A stretch of DNA of 8,736 nucleotides from positions 1 through 8,736 of the forward strand of contig JACRAG010000261.1 in NCBI GenBank assembly GCA_016213455.1, written 5' to 3'. Below the pieces are notes generated by a model, which saw only the letters and a program-made list of their open reading frames with translations, was not told where the DNA came from and did no database searches. Positions 1-7,332 of the stretch are shown piece after piece (the stretch's first letter is position 1; every line of letters begins with the position of its first letter). A program made the position numbers and the translations under genes. This stretch comes from Anaerolineae bacterium. Lineage in GTDB: Bacteria; Chloroflexota; Anaerolineae; Anaerolineales; Anaerolineaceae.

Positions 1-1268
1 ATACTCAGGCGCGCCGCCTGGAGCGTCTGCTGGATCACTGCCGCGAGCATGTACCCTATTATGCAGCGCTGATCAAACAACACGGCGACGGGTACAAGCA
101 GGACCCCTTCGCGTACCTGCGCGAATTTCCCATTTTGACCAAGACCGAACTGCAGACCCGCCATGATGAACTGTGCAGCGACGATCTTGCCTCGCGGCGC
201 TGGTATTACAACACTTCGGGCGGTTCCACCGGCGTTCCAGCTCGCTTCATTCAGGATGCCACCTATGCCGCCGAAACGGGGGCAGCCAAGCATCTTTTTT
301 CATTGTTTGCCGGGCGGGAAGTGTGCGAACCGGAAGTGTACATCTGGGGCTCGGAACGCGACATCCAACGCGGTGGGGAAAGTTTGCCGGTGCGCGCGAT
401 GAACTGGCTGACGGACAGCACCTTTTTCAATGCTTACCGTATGTCGCCGCAGGCGATGCGCGCTTTTGTGGAGCGCATCAACCGTAAGCCACCGCGCCTG
501 ATCATCGGTTATGTTGAAGCGCTTTTTGGTCTGTCATCCTTTATTCTCAGGGAAAAAATTCAGGTGCGCCCGCAGCATGCGGTCATGTCCAGCGCCGGGA
601 CGCTTTTCCCCTTCATGCGGGAACGCATTGAGCGGGCGTTTGGCTGCAGGGTCTTCGATCGCTACGGCTCGCGGGAGGTGGGCGATGTGGCGTGTGAGCG
701 CGCCGATCAGTCCGGATTGTGGTGCGCGCCGTGGACCAATTATCTGGAAGTGGTGGATCGTCAAGGCCAGACTCTGCCGCCTGGCGCGTGTGGCAATTTC
801 CTGATCACCAGTCTGTGCAATTTCGCCATGCCGCTGCTGCGCTACCAGATTGGCGATGCAGGCGCCCTGTCGCCGGCGTCCTCGGGTCAACCCTGGCAGG
901 TCATCCAGACCATCTCCGGGCGATTAACGGAAATGTTCATGCTGCAAGATGGAACCCTGGTCGACATTGGCTATTTCAGCACGCTGCTATATTTCAAGGA
1001 TTGGATTGAGCGTTACCAGATCGTACAGAAAAGTTACACCGAAATCGTATACCGCATCGTGGCGAAGGATCCTGCAGATCATTCCTCGGAGATGAAGCAT
1101 GTCGTGGAAGAAGCGCGCCGCCTGTTGGGGCCGGATGGCGTGGTGGGTTTTGAAATTGTGGATGACATTCCGCTGCTGCCTTCGGGAAAATTTGCTTTTG
1201 CCATTTCGGAAGTCAACGCGCTGCCGGAGTTAACTGCCGCAGTGCGCGGGCTGCCTGTGGAGCAATGA
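1..1268 (+). CDS. CapK / phenylacetate-CoA-ligase-like AMP-binding enzyme, 5' partial
   Basis: The reading frame is open from base 3 with no start codon needed, so the gene begins upstream; 421 residues are visible, and family members of about 430-460 residues suggest only a few dozen are missing. The first visible residues (RRLERLLDHCREHVPYYAAL) match the N-terminal helix usual in PaaK/CapK proteins. Adenylation motifs follow in order: TSGGSTG P-loop at visible residues 71-77, RYGSREVGD at about 220-228 (YGxxE-type motif), RYQIGD at 280-285, SGRLTEMF at 305-312, and a C-terminal PLLPSGKF with the lysine typical of the mobile lid at 390-397. The family activates carboxylic acids with ATP to acyl-adenylates, then usually forms a CoA thioester; CapK members in capsule clusters have no firmly assigned substrate. 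It is a soluble cytoplasmic enzyme by sequence. An activated acyl group for one of the downstream acyltransferases is my inference. The TTG at 135 is internal, not the start. Confidence 0.88.
   Translation, partial: TQARRLERLLDHCREHVPYYAALIKQHGDGYKQDPFAYLREFPILTKTELQTRHDELCSDDLASRRWYYNTSGGSTGVPARFIQDATYAAETGAAKHLFSLFAGREVCEPEVYIWGSERDIQRGGESLPVRAMNWLTDSTFFNAYRMSPQAMRAFVERINRKPPRLIIGYVEALFGLSSFILREKIQVRPQHAVMSSAGTLFPFMRERIERAFGCRVFDRYGSREVGDVACERADQSGLWCAPWTNYLEVVDRQGQTLPPGACGNFLITSLCNFAMPLLRYQIGDAGALSPASSGQPWQVIQTISGRLTEMFMLQDGTLVDIGYFSTLLYFKDWIERYQIVQKSYTEIVYRIVAKDPADHSSEMKHVVEEARRLLGPDGVVGFEIVDDIPLLPSGKFAFAISEVNALPELTAAVRGLPVEQ
1259..1262 (+). promoter_or_regulatory. Ribosome binding site deciding the start of the O-antigen ligase gene
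   Basis: GGAG lies 7 nt before the ATG at 1270 but only 2 nt before the competing ATG at 1265, which is in another frame. The spacing favours 1270, which also opens the 456-residue membrane protein. The site lies inside the last codons of the preceding gene. Confidence 0.6.
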
Positions 1269-1269
1269 C

Positions 1270-2640
1270 ATGGCTCAACCCTTACGCTTTCCTGTTCGTC
1301 GTTTTTCCTGGCTGGCCGTTTTGCTGGCGCTGCTGGTTTGCGCGGGTGCGGCGCTTTCCGGGCTGGTTAGCCGGTCCGATTATGCTCCCCTGGCGGCAGC
1401 TGCGGCTGCCGCGGCTTTGGGGTTGGCGGTGCTTTTTGTGCGTCGGCCGGTGTGGGGCGTTTATTTTGCACTGGTGGTGATTTTTCTGCCGTTGGGGCTG
1501 CTGCCGCTCACCTGGCATTCGCTGCTCAATCGGGCGGTGACGGTGGGCGCGGTGGGCGCCTGGCTGGCAAATAGCGCCTTCACCCGGCGCAAATTGAGCC
1601 TGCCCCCACCCGCCTTGTGGATGCTGGCTTTCATCATCTGGTCTGCGCTCAGCCTGGCCTGGACGGTGGATATGCCGGAAAGCCAGGAGAACCTGCAGGT
1701 TTATATTCTGCGCTGTGCCTTGTTCCTGCTGACGCTGGTCAACCTGGTTAAAGAGCCGGGCAGTCTGCGCGGCCTGATGCGGGTGCTGGCGTTGAATGGC
1801 TGGATCCTGATGGTGGCTTTTGCCGGCACGGTTTTGACCCAGGGTTATACCTTCGGCGACCGCCTGAAAATCCTGTCGATGAATGAAAACGAGGCGGCGG
1901 TCAATGCGCTGGTGTTCATGCTGGGGATCTTGTGGCTGGCGGACCAGCAGCCCGGGCAGGCGGCGTGGCGGCGCGCGCTGGCGGGCGTGCCTTACCTGGC
2001 GTTGTGCATGGCTTTGATCGCCATGAGCGGATCGCGCGGCGCGCTGATCTCACTGGCGGTGACGCTGGCGGTGTTGTTTCTCTTTCGCAACACGCGTCAC
2101 TGGGCCTGGTTGGGCGGCGGCCTGGCTCTGGCTGGCGCGCTGGCTCTGCCACAGGTGTTGACCACCCTGGTCACGCGCTTTCTGCAGCCGGAAGGGGGGC
2201 TGCTGCTCAACGGGCGTGAGGTGTTATGGCCGGCTGCCTGGCGGGTGATCCTGGATCATTTTTGGACAGGTGTGGGCATTGGCGCCGGGCCGGCGGCGAT
2301 TGAAACCCAGGTACGCGGCATGGTCGGCGTGCTGTTGGGTTATACCTCGCCGGCGCATAATCCTGTGCTGGCTATCTGGGCCGATACCGGCCTGATTGGC
2401 CTGCTGCTCTTTCTGAGCGTTCCCGCCTCGGTCCTGTGGATCTTCTTGCGCGCCTGGCGCGCTGGAAAAACCGGGAGCGGGGTTCCACTGGCGGCGGCGG
2501 TCGCAGCCGGGTATGCGTTTTCTTGGATCAAGGGCGGTGGGGTGGAATCCGAACTGACCTATTTTCTACTCCTGGGCTTGCTGCTGGTGATTGCTCAGGT
2601 GGATGATGCGCTGGATGGCGGTGAGGGATCGCAACCATGA
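1270..2640 (+). CDS. O-antigen ligase / Wzy-type polymerase family membrane protein
   Basis: A 456-residue polytopic membrane protein with about 12-13 hydrophobic segments (approximately residues 14-33, 40-57, 62-80, 115-133, 144-160, 172-190, 206-225, 238-250, 255-272, 278-296, 368-394, 405-420 and 430-443). The longest hydrophilic part, residues 297-367, corresponds to the large extracytoplasmic loop of the Wzy_C/WaaL family. It carries the family pattern: SGSRG at 253-257 in the membrane segment before the loop, NGREVLW at 314-320, TGVGIGAG at 333-340 and SPAHN at 360-364 followed by a GxxG membrane re-entry. Arg256, Arg316 and His363 are the likely functional residues. These proteins join undecaprenyl-linked glycans to each other (polymerase) or to another acceptor (ligase); the sequence cannot decide which. 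The gene starts 1 nt after the CapK-like gene stops and overlaps the following glycosyltransferase by 4 nt. A run of eight alanines at 42-49 lies in a membrane segment. Confidence 0.87.
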   Translation: MAQPLRFPVRRFSWLAVLLALLVCAGAALSGLVSRSDYAPLAAAAAAAALGLAVLFVRRPVWGVYFALVVIFLPLGLLPLTWHSLLNRAVTVGAVGAWLANSAFTRRKLSLPPPALWMLAFIIWSALSLAWTVDMPESQENLQVYILRCALFLLTLVNLVKEPGSLRGLMRVLALNGWILMVAFAGTVLTQGYTFGDRLKILSMNENEAAVNALVFMLGILWLADQQPGQAAWRRALAGVPYLALCMALIAMSGSRGALISLAVTLAVLFLFRNTRHWAWLGGGLALAGALALPQVLTTLVTRFLQPEGGLLLNGREVLWPAAWRVILDHFWTGVGIGAGPAAIETQVRGMVGVLLGYTSPAHNPVLAIWADTGLIGLLLFLSVPASVLWIFLRAWRAGKTGSGVPLAAAVAAGYAFSWIKGGGVESELTYFLLLGLLLVIAQVDDALDGGEGSQP

Positions 2641-3785
2641 AGATGGATGGACAGCCGGTTTCCCGAATCCTGATGGTGATCGACAACCTGTCCACCGGTG
2701 GGGCGCAGCGCCAGATGGTCAACCTGGCGGTGGGGCTCAAGGTGCGCGGTTACCAGCCGGCGATCTTTTGTTACGCGCCGGGAGAATGGCTGGCCGAACC
2801 GCTGATCAAAGCCGGCATCCCCATTCACCGCCACATGAAAAACAGCCGGTATTCCACAGATGTGGTTTTTGCGCTGAGCAACCTGGTGAAAGCGCAAAAA
2901 TTCGACCTGCTGATATCCTTCATGACCACGCCCAATACTTACGCGCTGCTTGCCTCGCTGTTGAGCCTGCCTAAGCGTCCCAGAGTCATCGTCTCCGAGC
3001 GTTTCACCGACCTGCCGGGGCAGGTCAGCCGGCTGGAACGGTTGGCGCGCAGCCTGTATCGTTTCTCGGATGCGGTGGTGACCAACGCGCATCACCAGCA
3101 GCGCTGGTTGACGCAGCATGTGCCCGGGTTGAATGGGCGGCTATTGACGATCTATAACGGATATGACCTGGCAACCTTTCGCCCGGCAGCCAATGAGCCG
3201 GACAACCACCCCTTGCGCCTGCTGGCGATCGCCAGCGTCTCGCGTTACAAGAATGGTTTATGCCTGGTGGAGGCGCTAGGTATTCTGCGCGAACAATATG
3301 GGCTGTATCCGACTGTGGATTGGATTGGACAGCGCGTGTTGTCCGGCGATCGCCTGGTCTATCTGGGTGAAATGGATCGCGCCATTCAAAGCCACGGGCT
3401 GCTTGGTCAGTGGCGCTGGCTGGATCAACGCCTGGATATTGTCGATCAACTGCAAAGCCATGACGTGTTGGTGCACCCTTCCTATGGCGAGGGGCTCCCC
3501 AACGTGGTGTGTGAGGCGCTGGCGTGCGCCCGCCCGGTCATTCTCAGCAATGTGCTCGACCACCCGCTGCTGGTGCAGGATGGCGTGAGCGGGATGCTCT
3601 TCGATCCGCAGAATCCAACTGACCTGGCCGAGAAAATTGCGCAATTTGCAGCGCTGCCGGTGGATGAACGGGCGCGCATGGGAAGGCAGGGACGCGCCTT
3701 TGCGGAAGCCAACCTTTCGCAGGAGCGATTTGTGGACGAATATGAACGCTTGATGACCCAGATCCGCATGAGGAAAAACAGATGA
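2637..3785 (+). CDS. GT4 family glycosyltransferase (first of three)
   Basis: A 382-residue GT-B fold retaining glycosyltransferase that would transfer a sugar from a nucleotide-sugar donor to a lipid-linked glycan at the cytoplasmic face of the membrane. The N-terminal acceptor domain begins with ILMVIDNLSTGGAQRQ at residues 11-26, the glycine-rich loop of the family. The linker IYNGYDLATFRP at 172-183 leads into the donor-binding domain, with ASVSRYKNG at 199-207 and the catalytic EX7E motif intact at Glu285 and Glu293 (YGEGLPNVVCEAL). RPVILSN and a DGVSGMLFDP segment follow, as expected. The donor sugar and linkage cannot be read from sequence. Start: ATGA overlaps the stop of the O-antigen ligase gene by 4 nt, with GAGGG at 2623-2627 nine nt upstream; a second in-frame ATG lies at 2643. 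The stop overlaps the next gene by 4 nt. Confidence 0.9.
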   Translation: MKMDGQPVSRILMVIDNLSTGGAQRQMVNLAVGLKVRGYQPAIFCYAPGEWLAEPLIKAGIPIHRHMKNSRYSTDVVFALSNLVKAQKFDLLISFMTTPNTYALLASLLSLPKRPRVIVSERFTDLPGQVSRLERLARSLYRFSDAVVTNAHHQQRWLTQHVPGLNGRLLTIYNGYDLATFRPAANEPDNHPLRLLAIASVSRYKNGLCLVEALGILREQYGLYPTVDWIGQRVLSGDRLVYLGEMDRAIQSHGLLGQWRWLDQRLDIVDQLQSHDVLVHPSYGEGLPNVVCEALACARPVILSNVLDHPLLVQDGVSGMLFDPQNPTDLAEKIAQFAALPVDERARMGRQGRAFAEANLSQERFVDEYERLMTQIRMRKNR

Positions 3786-4387
3786 TCTTGCGCTGGCTGG
3801 CTGCGTGTGTAATTCTTGGGCGGCGCGTGCTGCGGCGAGTGTGGATGCTGCTGCTGCGTCCGGCGTTTGGCGCGCACGGGCGGCATTTCATCTTTGACCC
3901 TGCCGGGCACTATAACTATGCCAATATTTTCGTGGGCGACGATGTGTCCATCGGCGCGGGGGCGACCTGGATGGCGACGGAAAGCCGCATCCATGTGGGA
4001 AGCAAAGTCATGTTTGGCCCCAATACCACCCTGGTGGCAGGCAATCACAACACGGGCGTGGTGGGGCAATACCTGTACGATGTGCATGAAAAACGCCCCG
4101 GCGACGACGTGGATATCATCATCGAAGAAGATGTGTGGGTGGGCGCCTGTGCGACCATTTTAAAAGGTGTGCACATTGGCAGGGGGGCGGTGGTGGCTGC
4201 GGGGGCGCTGGTCAACCGGGATGTGCCGGCTTACTGCGTGGTGGGCGGCGTTCCGGCGCGCGTGTTGAGCTTGCGCTTCGCGGCTTTTGACCAGATGCTC
4301 TTCCATGAGCAAATGCTTTACCCCCCAGAAAGGCGCTTGAGCGCCGAGGATCTGCGCCAATCGCTGGAGGCGGCTCGTGGAAACTGA
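3782..4387 (+). CDS. Hexapeptide-repeat (left-handed beta-helix) acyltransferase, first
   Basis: A 201-residue protein of the WbbJ/maltose-O-acetyltransferase type. Residues 1-27 form a basic, hydrophobic helix (ILRWLAACVILGRR onward) that may hold it at the membrane. From about residue 48 come hexapeptide-like turns (IFVGDDVSIGAG, IHVGSKVMFGP), then a loop with the probable catalytic His89 in GNHNT, an excursion at about 91-110, and further turns (VWVGACATILKGVHIGRGAVVAAGALV) closing with VPAYCVVGGVPARVL at 148-162. The family usually works as trimers that move acetyl groups from acetyl-CoA to a sugar hydroxyl. The C-terminal tail of about 35 residues is extra to the beta-helix. ATGA overlap with the preceding glycosyltransferase, with AGGA at 3771-3774 seven nt upstream, supports the start. 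Role as O-acetyltransferase on the polymer repeat unit is inferred from context; acyl group and site are unknown. Confidence 0.87.
   Translation: MILRWLAACVILGRRVLRRVWMLLLRPAFGAHGRHFIFDPAGHYNYANIFVGDDVSIGAGATWMATESRIHVGSKVMFGPNTTLVAGNHNTGVVGQYLYDVHEKRPGDDVDIIIEEDVWVGACATILKGVHIGRGAVVAAGALVNRDVPAYCVVGGVPARVLSLRFAAFDQMLFHEQMLYPPERRLSAEDLRQSLEAARGN
4366..4370 (+). promoter_or_regulatory. Ribosome binding site supporting a GTG start
   Basis: GGAGG sits 6 nt before the GTG at 4377, within the coding sequence of the preceding acyltransferase. It supports GTG as the start of the second GT4 gene rather than the next ATG at 4437, which would remove the family's N-terminal glycine-rich loop. Confidence 0.65.
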
Positions 4388-5510
4388 ACTGCCGCGCGTT
4401 CTGCTGGCAGGCTGTTTGCCGCCGCCGGTGGGCGGGATGACGGTGTACTTCCAGACGCTGTTGAAATCTTCCTTGCCGCAGCAGGTGAACCTGCAATTTG
4501 TCGCCACCAGCCGCGCCGGGCGTCCCCTGACGGCGGCGGGGCGGGCAACGGCAGCCAATGGATGGGCTGCGTTGGGGGATGTGGCCCGTTTTGTGAATGC
4601 TGTGCGGCGTTTCCGCCCACAGGTTTGTCACATTGGCAGCGCATTTGGCGTGTCTTTCCTAAAACATGGCGTGTGCGTGTTGCTGTCGAAGAGGTTGGGC
4701 TGCCGGGTGGTGCTGCAGCCTCACTGCAGCCTGGCGGCGTTGATCGGGCGCGGCGGACGGGCAAGCCGGGCTTACCAGGGTTGGATTTTCCGCAACTGTG
4801 ACCGCGTGCTGGCGCTTTCTCATGAATGGCAAAGATTACCGGCGCGCTTTCCGGGCGTGCGTGTGCAGGTCATCCCGAATGGCATCGATTTGCGCGAGTT
4901 TGAGATGGCAGCCCACCAGCGCTGCGCTGCGGAACCGGAGAACCCGGTGCGTTTTTTATACCTGGGTTACCTGGGCCAGGCCAAGGGTACCTATGATTTG
5001 CTCGCAGCCGCGGCGCTGCTGAAACAAACCGGGTGCGGATTTTCGCTGGACCTGGTGGGTGAGGAACTGGCGGCCGGTGACCATGTACGTGTGCAGGCGC
5101 AGATTGAAAATGAAGGATTGCAGGGGGTGGTACGCATGTTTTCCGGGACATTTGGCGCGGACAAGCTGGCATTTTTCCAGCAAGAGGATGCGTTTGTCTA
5201 TCCGTCCTACCACGAAGGACTGCCGGTGGCGGTAATGGAGGCGTTGGGCAGTGAGCTGCAGGTGATTGCCAGCCGGGTGGGCGGGCTGCCGGATCTGGTG
5301 GAACCGGGTGTGAATGGACTGTTGGTGCTTCCGGGTGATCCGGCTGGATTGGCAGATGCCATGCGGCAGCTGTGCGAAAACCCGCGAAAGCTGCGCGCAA
5401 TGGGCGAGCAAAGCAGCCGCCTGGCGCATGCTTGTTATAACATCGATCAGCATGTGAGCTGCCTGGTCGGTGTTTACCGCAACCTGATCAGAGAGGCGGC
5501 ACTTTCATGA
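4377..5510 (+). CDS. GT4 family glycosyltransferase (second of three)
   Basis: A 377-residue GT-B glycosyltransferase starting at GTG and overlapping the previous gene by 11 nt, the longest overlap here. The N-terminal loop is CLPPPVGGMTVYF at 13-25, a PPxGG version of the family's donor/acceptor loop. The inter-domain link IPNGIDLREF is at 166-175, the donor-domain start YLGYLGQAKGTYDLL at 195-209, and the catalytic EX7E pair is intact as Glu280 and Glu288 (YHEGLPVAVMEAL). ASRVGGLPDLVEPGVNGLLV at 298-317 completes the signature. The sequence is clearly different from the other two glycosyltransferases, so the three probably add different sugars or linkages. Expected site is the inner face of the cytoplasmic membrane on a lipid-linked acceptor. 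Specificity cannot be inferred. The stop overlaps the next gene's ATG by 4 nt. Confidence 0.9.
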   Translation: METELPRVLLAGCLPPPVGGMTVYFQTLLKSSLPQQVNLQFVATSRAGRPLTAAGRATAANGWAALGDVARFVNAVRRFRPQVCHIGSAFGVSFLKHGVCVLLSKRLGCRVVLQPHCSLAALIGRGGRASRAYQGWIFRNCDRVLALSHEWQRLPARFPGVRVQVIPNGIDLREFEMAAHQRCAAEPENPVRFLYLGYLGQAKGTYDLLAAAALLKQTGCGFSLDLVGEELAAGDHVRVQAQIENEGLQGVVRMFSGTFGADKLAFFQQEDAFVYPSYHEGLPVAVMEALGSELQVIASRVGGLPDLVEPGVNGLLVLPGDPAGLADAMRQLCENPRKLRAMGEQSSRLAHACYNIDQHVSCLVGVYRNLIREAALS

Positions 5511-6112
5511 TTGATCAGGCGTTGGATACCCCCTGGAAAGTGGGCACGGAGCTGCGCCGGTGGTTGAGTTATCCAACCGTGCGCCTGTTGTTCGCCTGGA
5601 ACGGCATTCCCTGGGGCCGCGGCTGGCGCATGTACGGCGCACCGGTGATCCAAAAACACCGTAAGGCCTGCATCCGCTTGGGCGATGACCTACAGCTGCG
5701 TTCCACCCTGGGCTCCAATCCGTTGGGCGTGACCCACCCGGTCATCCTGGCAGTGTGGCGCGCGGATGCGCTGCTGGAGATTGGGGGTGGTTTTGCCATG
5801 AGCGGTGGGGTGTTGTGCGCGCTCTCTCACATCAGCATTGGCTGCCGGGTCAATATCGGGGCCAACAGCAGCGTGGTGGACAGCGACTTTCACCCCCTCT
5901 CGGCAGGCGGGAGACAGTCAGACCCGCAAGGTGGAGAAACTGCGCCGGTGATCATCGAAGATGATGTGTTTATTGGTATGAATTGCCTGGTGCTCAAGGG
6001 GGTTACCATCGGCTGTGGCAGTGTGATTGGCGCAGGCAGTGTTGTGACACACAGTATTCCCGCGGGGGTGGTGGCAGCCGGAAATCCGGCGCGCGTGATC
6101 AAGGAGCTGTGA
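5507..6112 (+). CDS. Hexapeptide-repeat (left-handed beta-helix) acyltransferase, second
   Basis: A 201-residue putative sugar O-acyltransferase. Residues 1-60 form an N-terminal region with WGRGWRMYGAPVIQKHR at 36-52. The beta-helix follows with turns such as IRLGDDLQLRS, LLEIGGGFAMSGG and ISIGCRVNIGANSSV. The probable catalytic His129 lies in DSDFHPL (125-131), the loop seen in maltose acetyltransferase relatives. A short excursion (132-147) precedes the final turns VIIEDDVFIGMNCLVLKGV and VIGAGSVVTHSIPAGVVAAGNPARVI. It has the same length as the first hexapeptide gene but differs in N-terminal region, active-site loop and C-terminus, so it does not look like a recent duplicate. Start: ATGA overlap with the preceding glycosyltransferase and GAGAGG at 5491-5496, about 10 nt upstream. 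Probably acylates another position or sugar of the repeat unit; that is inference from context. Confidence 0.88.
   Translation: MIDQALDTPWKVGTELRRWLSYPTVRLLFAWNGIPWGRGWRMYGAPVIQKHRKACIRLGDDLQLRSTLGSNPLGVTHPVILAVWRADALLEIGGGFAMSGGVLCALSHISIGCRVNIGANSSVVDSDFHPLSAGGRQSDPQGGETAPVIIEDDVFIGMNCLVLKGVTIGCGSVIGAGSVVTHSIPAGVVAAGNPARVIKEL
6101..6106 (+). promoter_or_regulatory. Ribosome binding site deciding the start of the third glycosyltransferase
   Basis: AAGGAG lies 5 nt before the ATG at 6112, which sits in a TGATG stop/start overlap. It selects 6112 over the in-frame ATG at 5983, whose extra 43 residues read through the previous gene in another frame and look unlike the family. Confidence 0.7.
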
Positions 6113-7332
6113 TGAAAGTTCTTATCCTGGCGCTGTGTTATGCGCCTGAGGAAGTGTCCGCAGCGGTATTAATCACCGAGCTGGCGAACGACCTGCGTGA
6201 CGCGGGCCACACCGTCCAGGTGGTGACCACACCGCCCAATTATCCTTATGGGCGTGTGTTTGCCGGTTACCGCAACCGGCTGCTGCACGCCGAAGTGCTG
6301 GATGGGGTGCAGGTGTACCGCACCGGCACCATCCTGTCGCCGCGCCGTACGGTGCTGCTGCGCGCGCTGCGCGACCTGTCCTTCAGTATTTCAGCTATTT
6401 GGGGCTGCCTGGCAGCCGGTCGTCCGGATGTGATGGTGTGTTTTTCGCCGCCGTTGCCGCTGGGGCTGAGTGCCTGGTTGTTGAGCAGCCTGTGGCATGT
6501 ACCCTGGATTTTGCAGATCAACGACCTGTATCCCGAAGCAGTCAAAGCCTCCGGTTTGCTGCAGGGCGATTCCTGGAAGCCGCCCATGGAAGCCATGGCG
6601 CGGTTTCAGTACAAACGCGCATCGCGCATTTCGGTCATCGCTTCGGCGTTTCGTGATACGTTGCTGGGTCAGGGTGTGCCCGAAGAAAAAATCACCCTCA
6701 TCCCGGTCTGGGCTGATCCGCAGGCGGTTCTGCCGCAGCCGCGCAAGAACGGCTTTCGGGCTGAGATGGGTCTGGGTGATGATTTTGTGGTTTTATACGC
6801 GGGTAATTTGGGAATGACCTCCTGCCTGGAGGATTTGATTGAGGCTGCGGGGCTGCTTCGAGAACATGCGCACATCCGGTTTGTGCTGGTGGGGGAGGGC
6901 GCGCGCAAAGCGGACCTGCAGCAGCAAGCTGCAGGCCTGGAGAATGTGCTCTTCTTACCCTACCAACCACGCGCCCAATATGCGGAAATGCTGGCGGCTG
7001 CCGACATGGGGGTGGTGACAATCAATTCTGCCTCGGCCTGTTCTTCGCTGCCCAGCAAGTTGTTCAATATCCTGGCGTCGGCGCGTCCGGTGCTGGGGAT
7101 TGCCCCGGATGATTGCGAGGTAACGCAGCTGGTCCAGAAGTTCGATTGTGGAGTCAGCGTGCCGCCGGGAAATGCGGATCGCCTCGCAAACGTGATCCTG
7201 GAATGCAGCCGCCAGCCTTCAGACCTGGAGGCAATGGGTGCACGCGGGCGGGCTGCGTTGGAAAAGCATTATTCGCGTTGTTACTGCACGGCGGAATATG
7301 AACGCATGCTGGTGGAGGTGAGCAAGCGATGA
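6112..7332 (+). CDS. GT4 glycosyltransferase, WbuB/WcaI-like (third of three)
   Basis: A 406-residue glycosyltransferase. The start MKVLILALCYAPEE fits the WbuB/WcaI branch of GT4 (its members usually open MKIL..Y..PE..), as do the TTPPNYPYGRVF segment at 39-50, the QINDLYPEAVKASGLL segment at 135-150 and LPSKLFNILASARPVL at 313-328. The donor domain begins with VVLYAGNLG at 226-234. In place of the usual EX7E second glutamate there is Asn319, and no Glu stands at the first position either; members of this branch commonly replace EX7E with a PSK motif, so this is not by itself a sign of inactivity. Relatives include fucosyl- and N-acetylaminosugar transferases of colanic acid and O-antigen pathways, but I would not transfer that specificity. 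One-base overlap with the preceding acyltransferase; 4-nt overlap with the next gene. Confidence 0.88.
   Translation: MKVLILALCYAPEEVSAAVLITELANDLRDAGHTVQVVTTPPNYPYGRVFAGYRNRLLHAEVLDGVQVYRTGTILSPRRTVLLRALRDLSFSISAIWGCLAAGRPDVMVCFSPPLPLGLSAWLLSSLWHVPWILQINDLYPEAVKASGLLQGDSWKPPMEAMARFQYKRASRISVIASAFRDTLLGQGVPEEKITLIPVWADPQAVLPQPRKNGFRAEMGLGDDFVVLYAGNLGMTSCLEDLIEAAGLLREHAHIRFVLVGEGARKADLQQQAAGLENVLFLPYQPRAQYAEMLAAADMGVVTINSASACSSLPSKLFNILASARPVLGIAPDDCEVTQLVQKFDCGVSVPPGNADRLANVILECSRQPSDLEAMGARGRAALEKHYSRCYCTAEYERMLVEVSKR
7314..7322 (+). promoter_or_regulatory. Strong ribosome binding site before the GNAT gene
   Basis: GGAGGTGAG matches the anti-Shine-Dalgarno sequence almost fully and lies 6 nt before the ATG at 7329, inside the end of the third glycosyltransferase gene. 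It is the best Shine-Dalgarno match I found in the window, so the GNAT protein may be translated well independently of coupling. Confidence 0.7.

Noticed and set aside
135..1268. TTG at 135 as the start of the CapK-like gene
   Set aside because: The same frame is open back to base 3 and encodes the conserved N-terminal helix of the family, so the true start is upstream of the window.
1265..1480. Short 71-residue frame beginning with an ATGA overlap after the CapK-like gene
   Set aside because: The ribosome binding site is only 2 nt away from this ATG, and the frame lies wholly inside the 456-residue O-antigen ligase gene, which has clear family motifs.
2595..3119. 174-codon open frame on the minus strand
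   Set aside because: Antisense to the first glycosyltransferase, with no motif or ribosome binding site context to support it.
3482..4087. 201-codon open frame on the minus strand
   Set aside because: It is opposite the conserved EX7E region of the first glycosyltransferase and the first acyltransferase; composition is that of a shadow frame.
5983..6111. In-frame upstream extension of the third glycosyltransferase
   Set aside because: The extra 43 residues read the previous acyltransferase gene in another frame; the ATG at 6112 has AAGGAG at the right distance and starts with the family's usual N-terminus.
6915..6935. Perfect 8-bp GC-rich inverted repeat with a 5-nt loop (CCTGCAGC / GCTGCAGG)
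   Set aside because: It is inside the third glycosyltransferase, encodes a Gln/Ala helix, and has no T-tract after it, so it is not a credible terminator and is probably chance.
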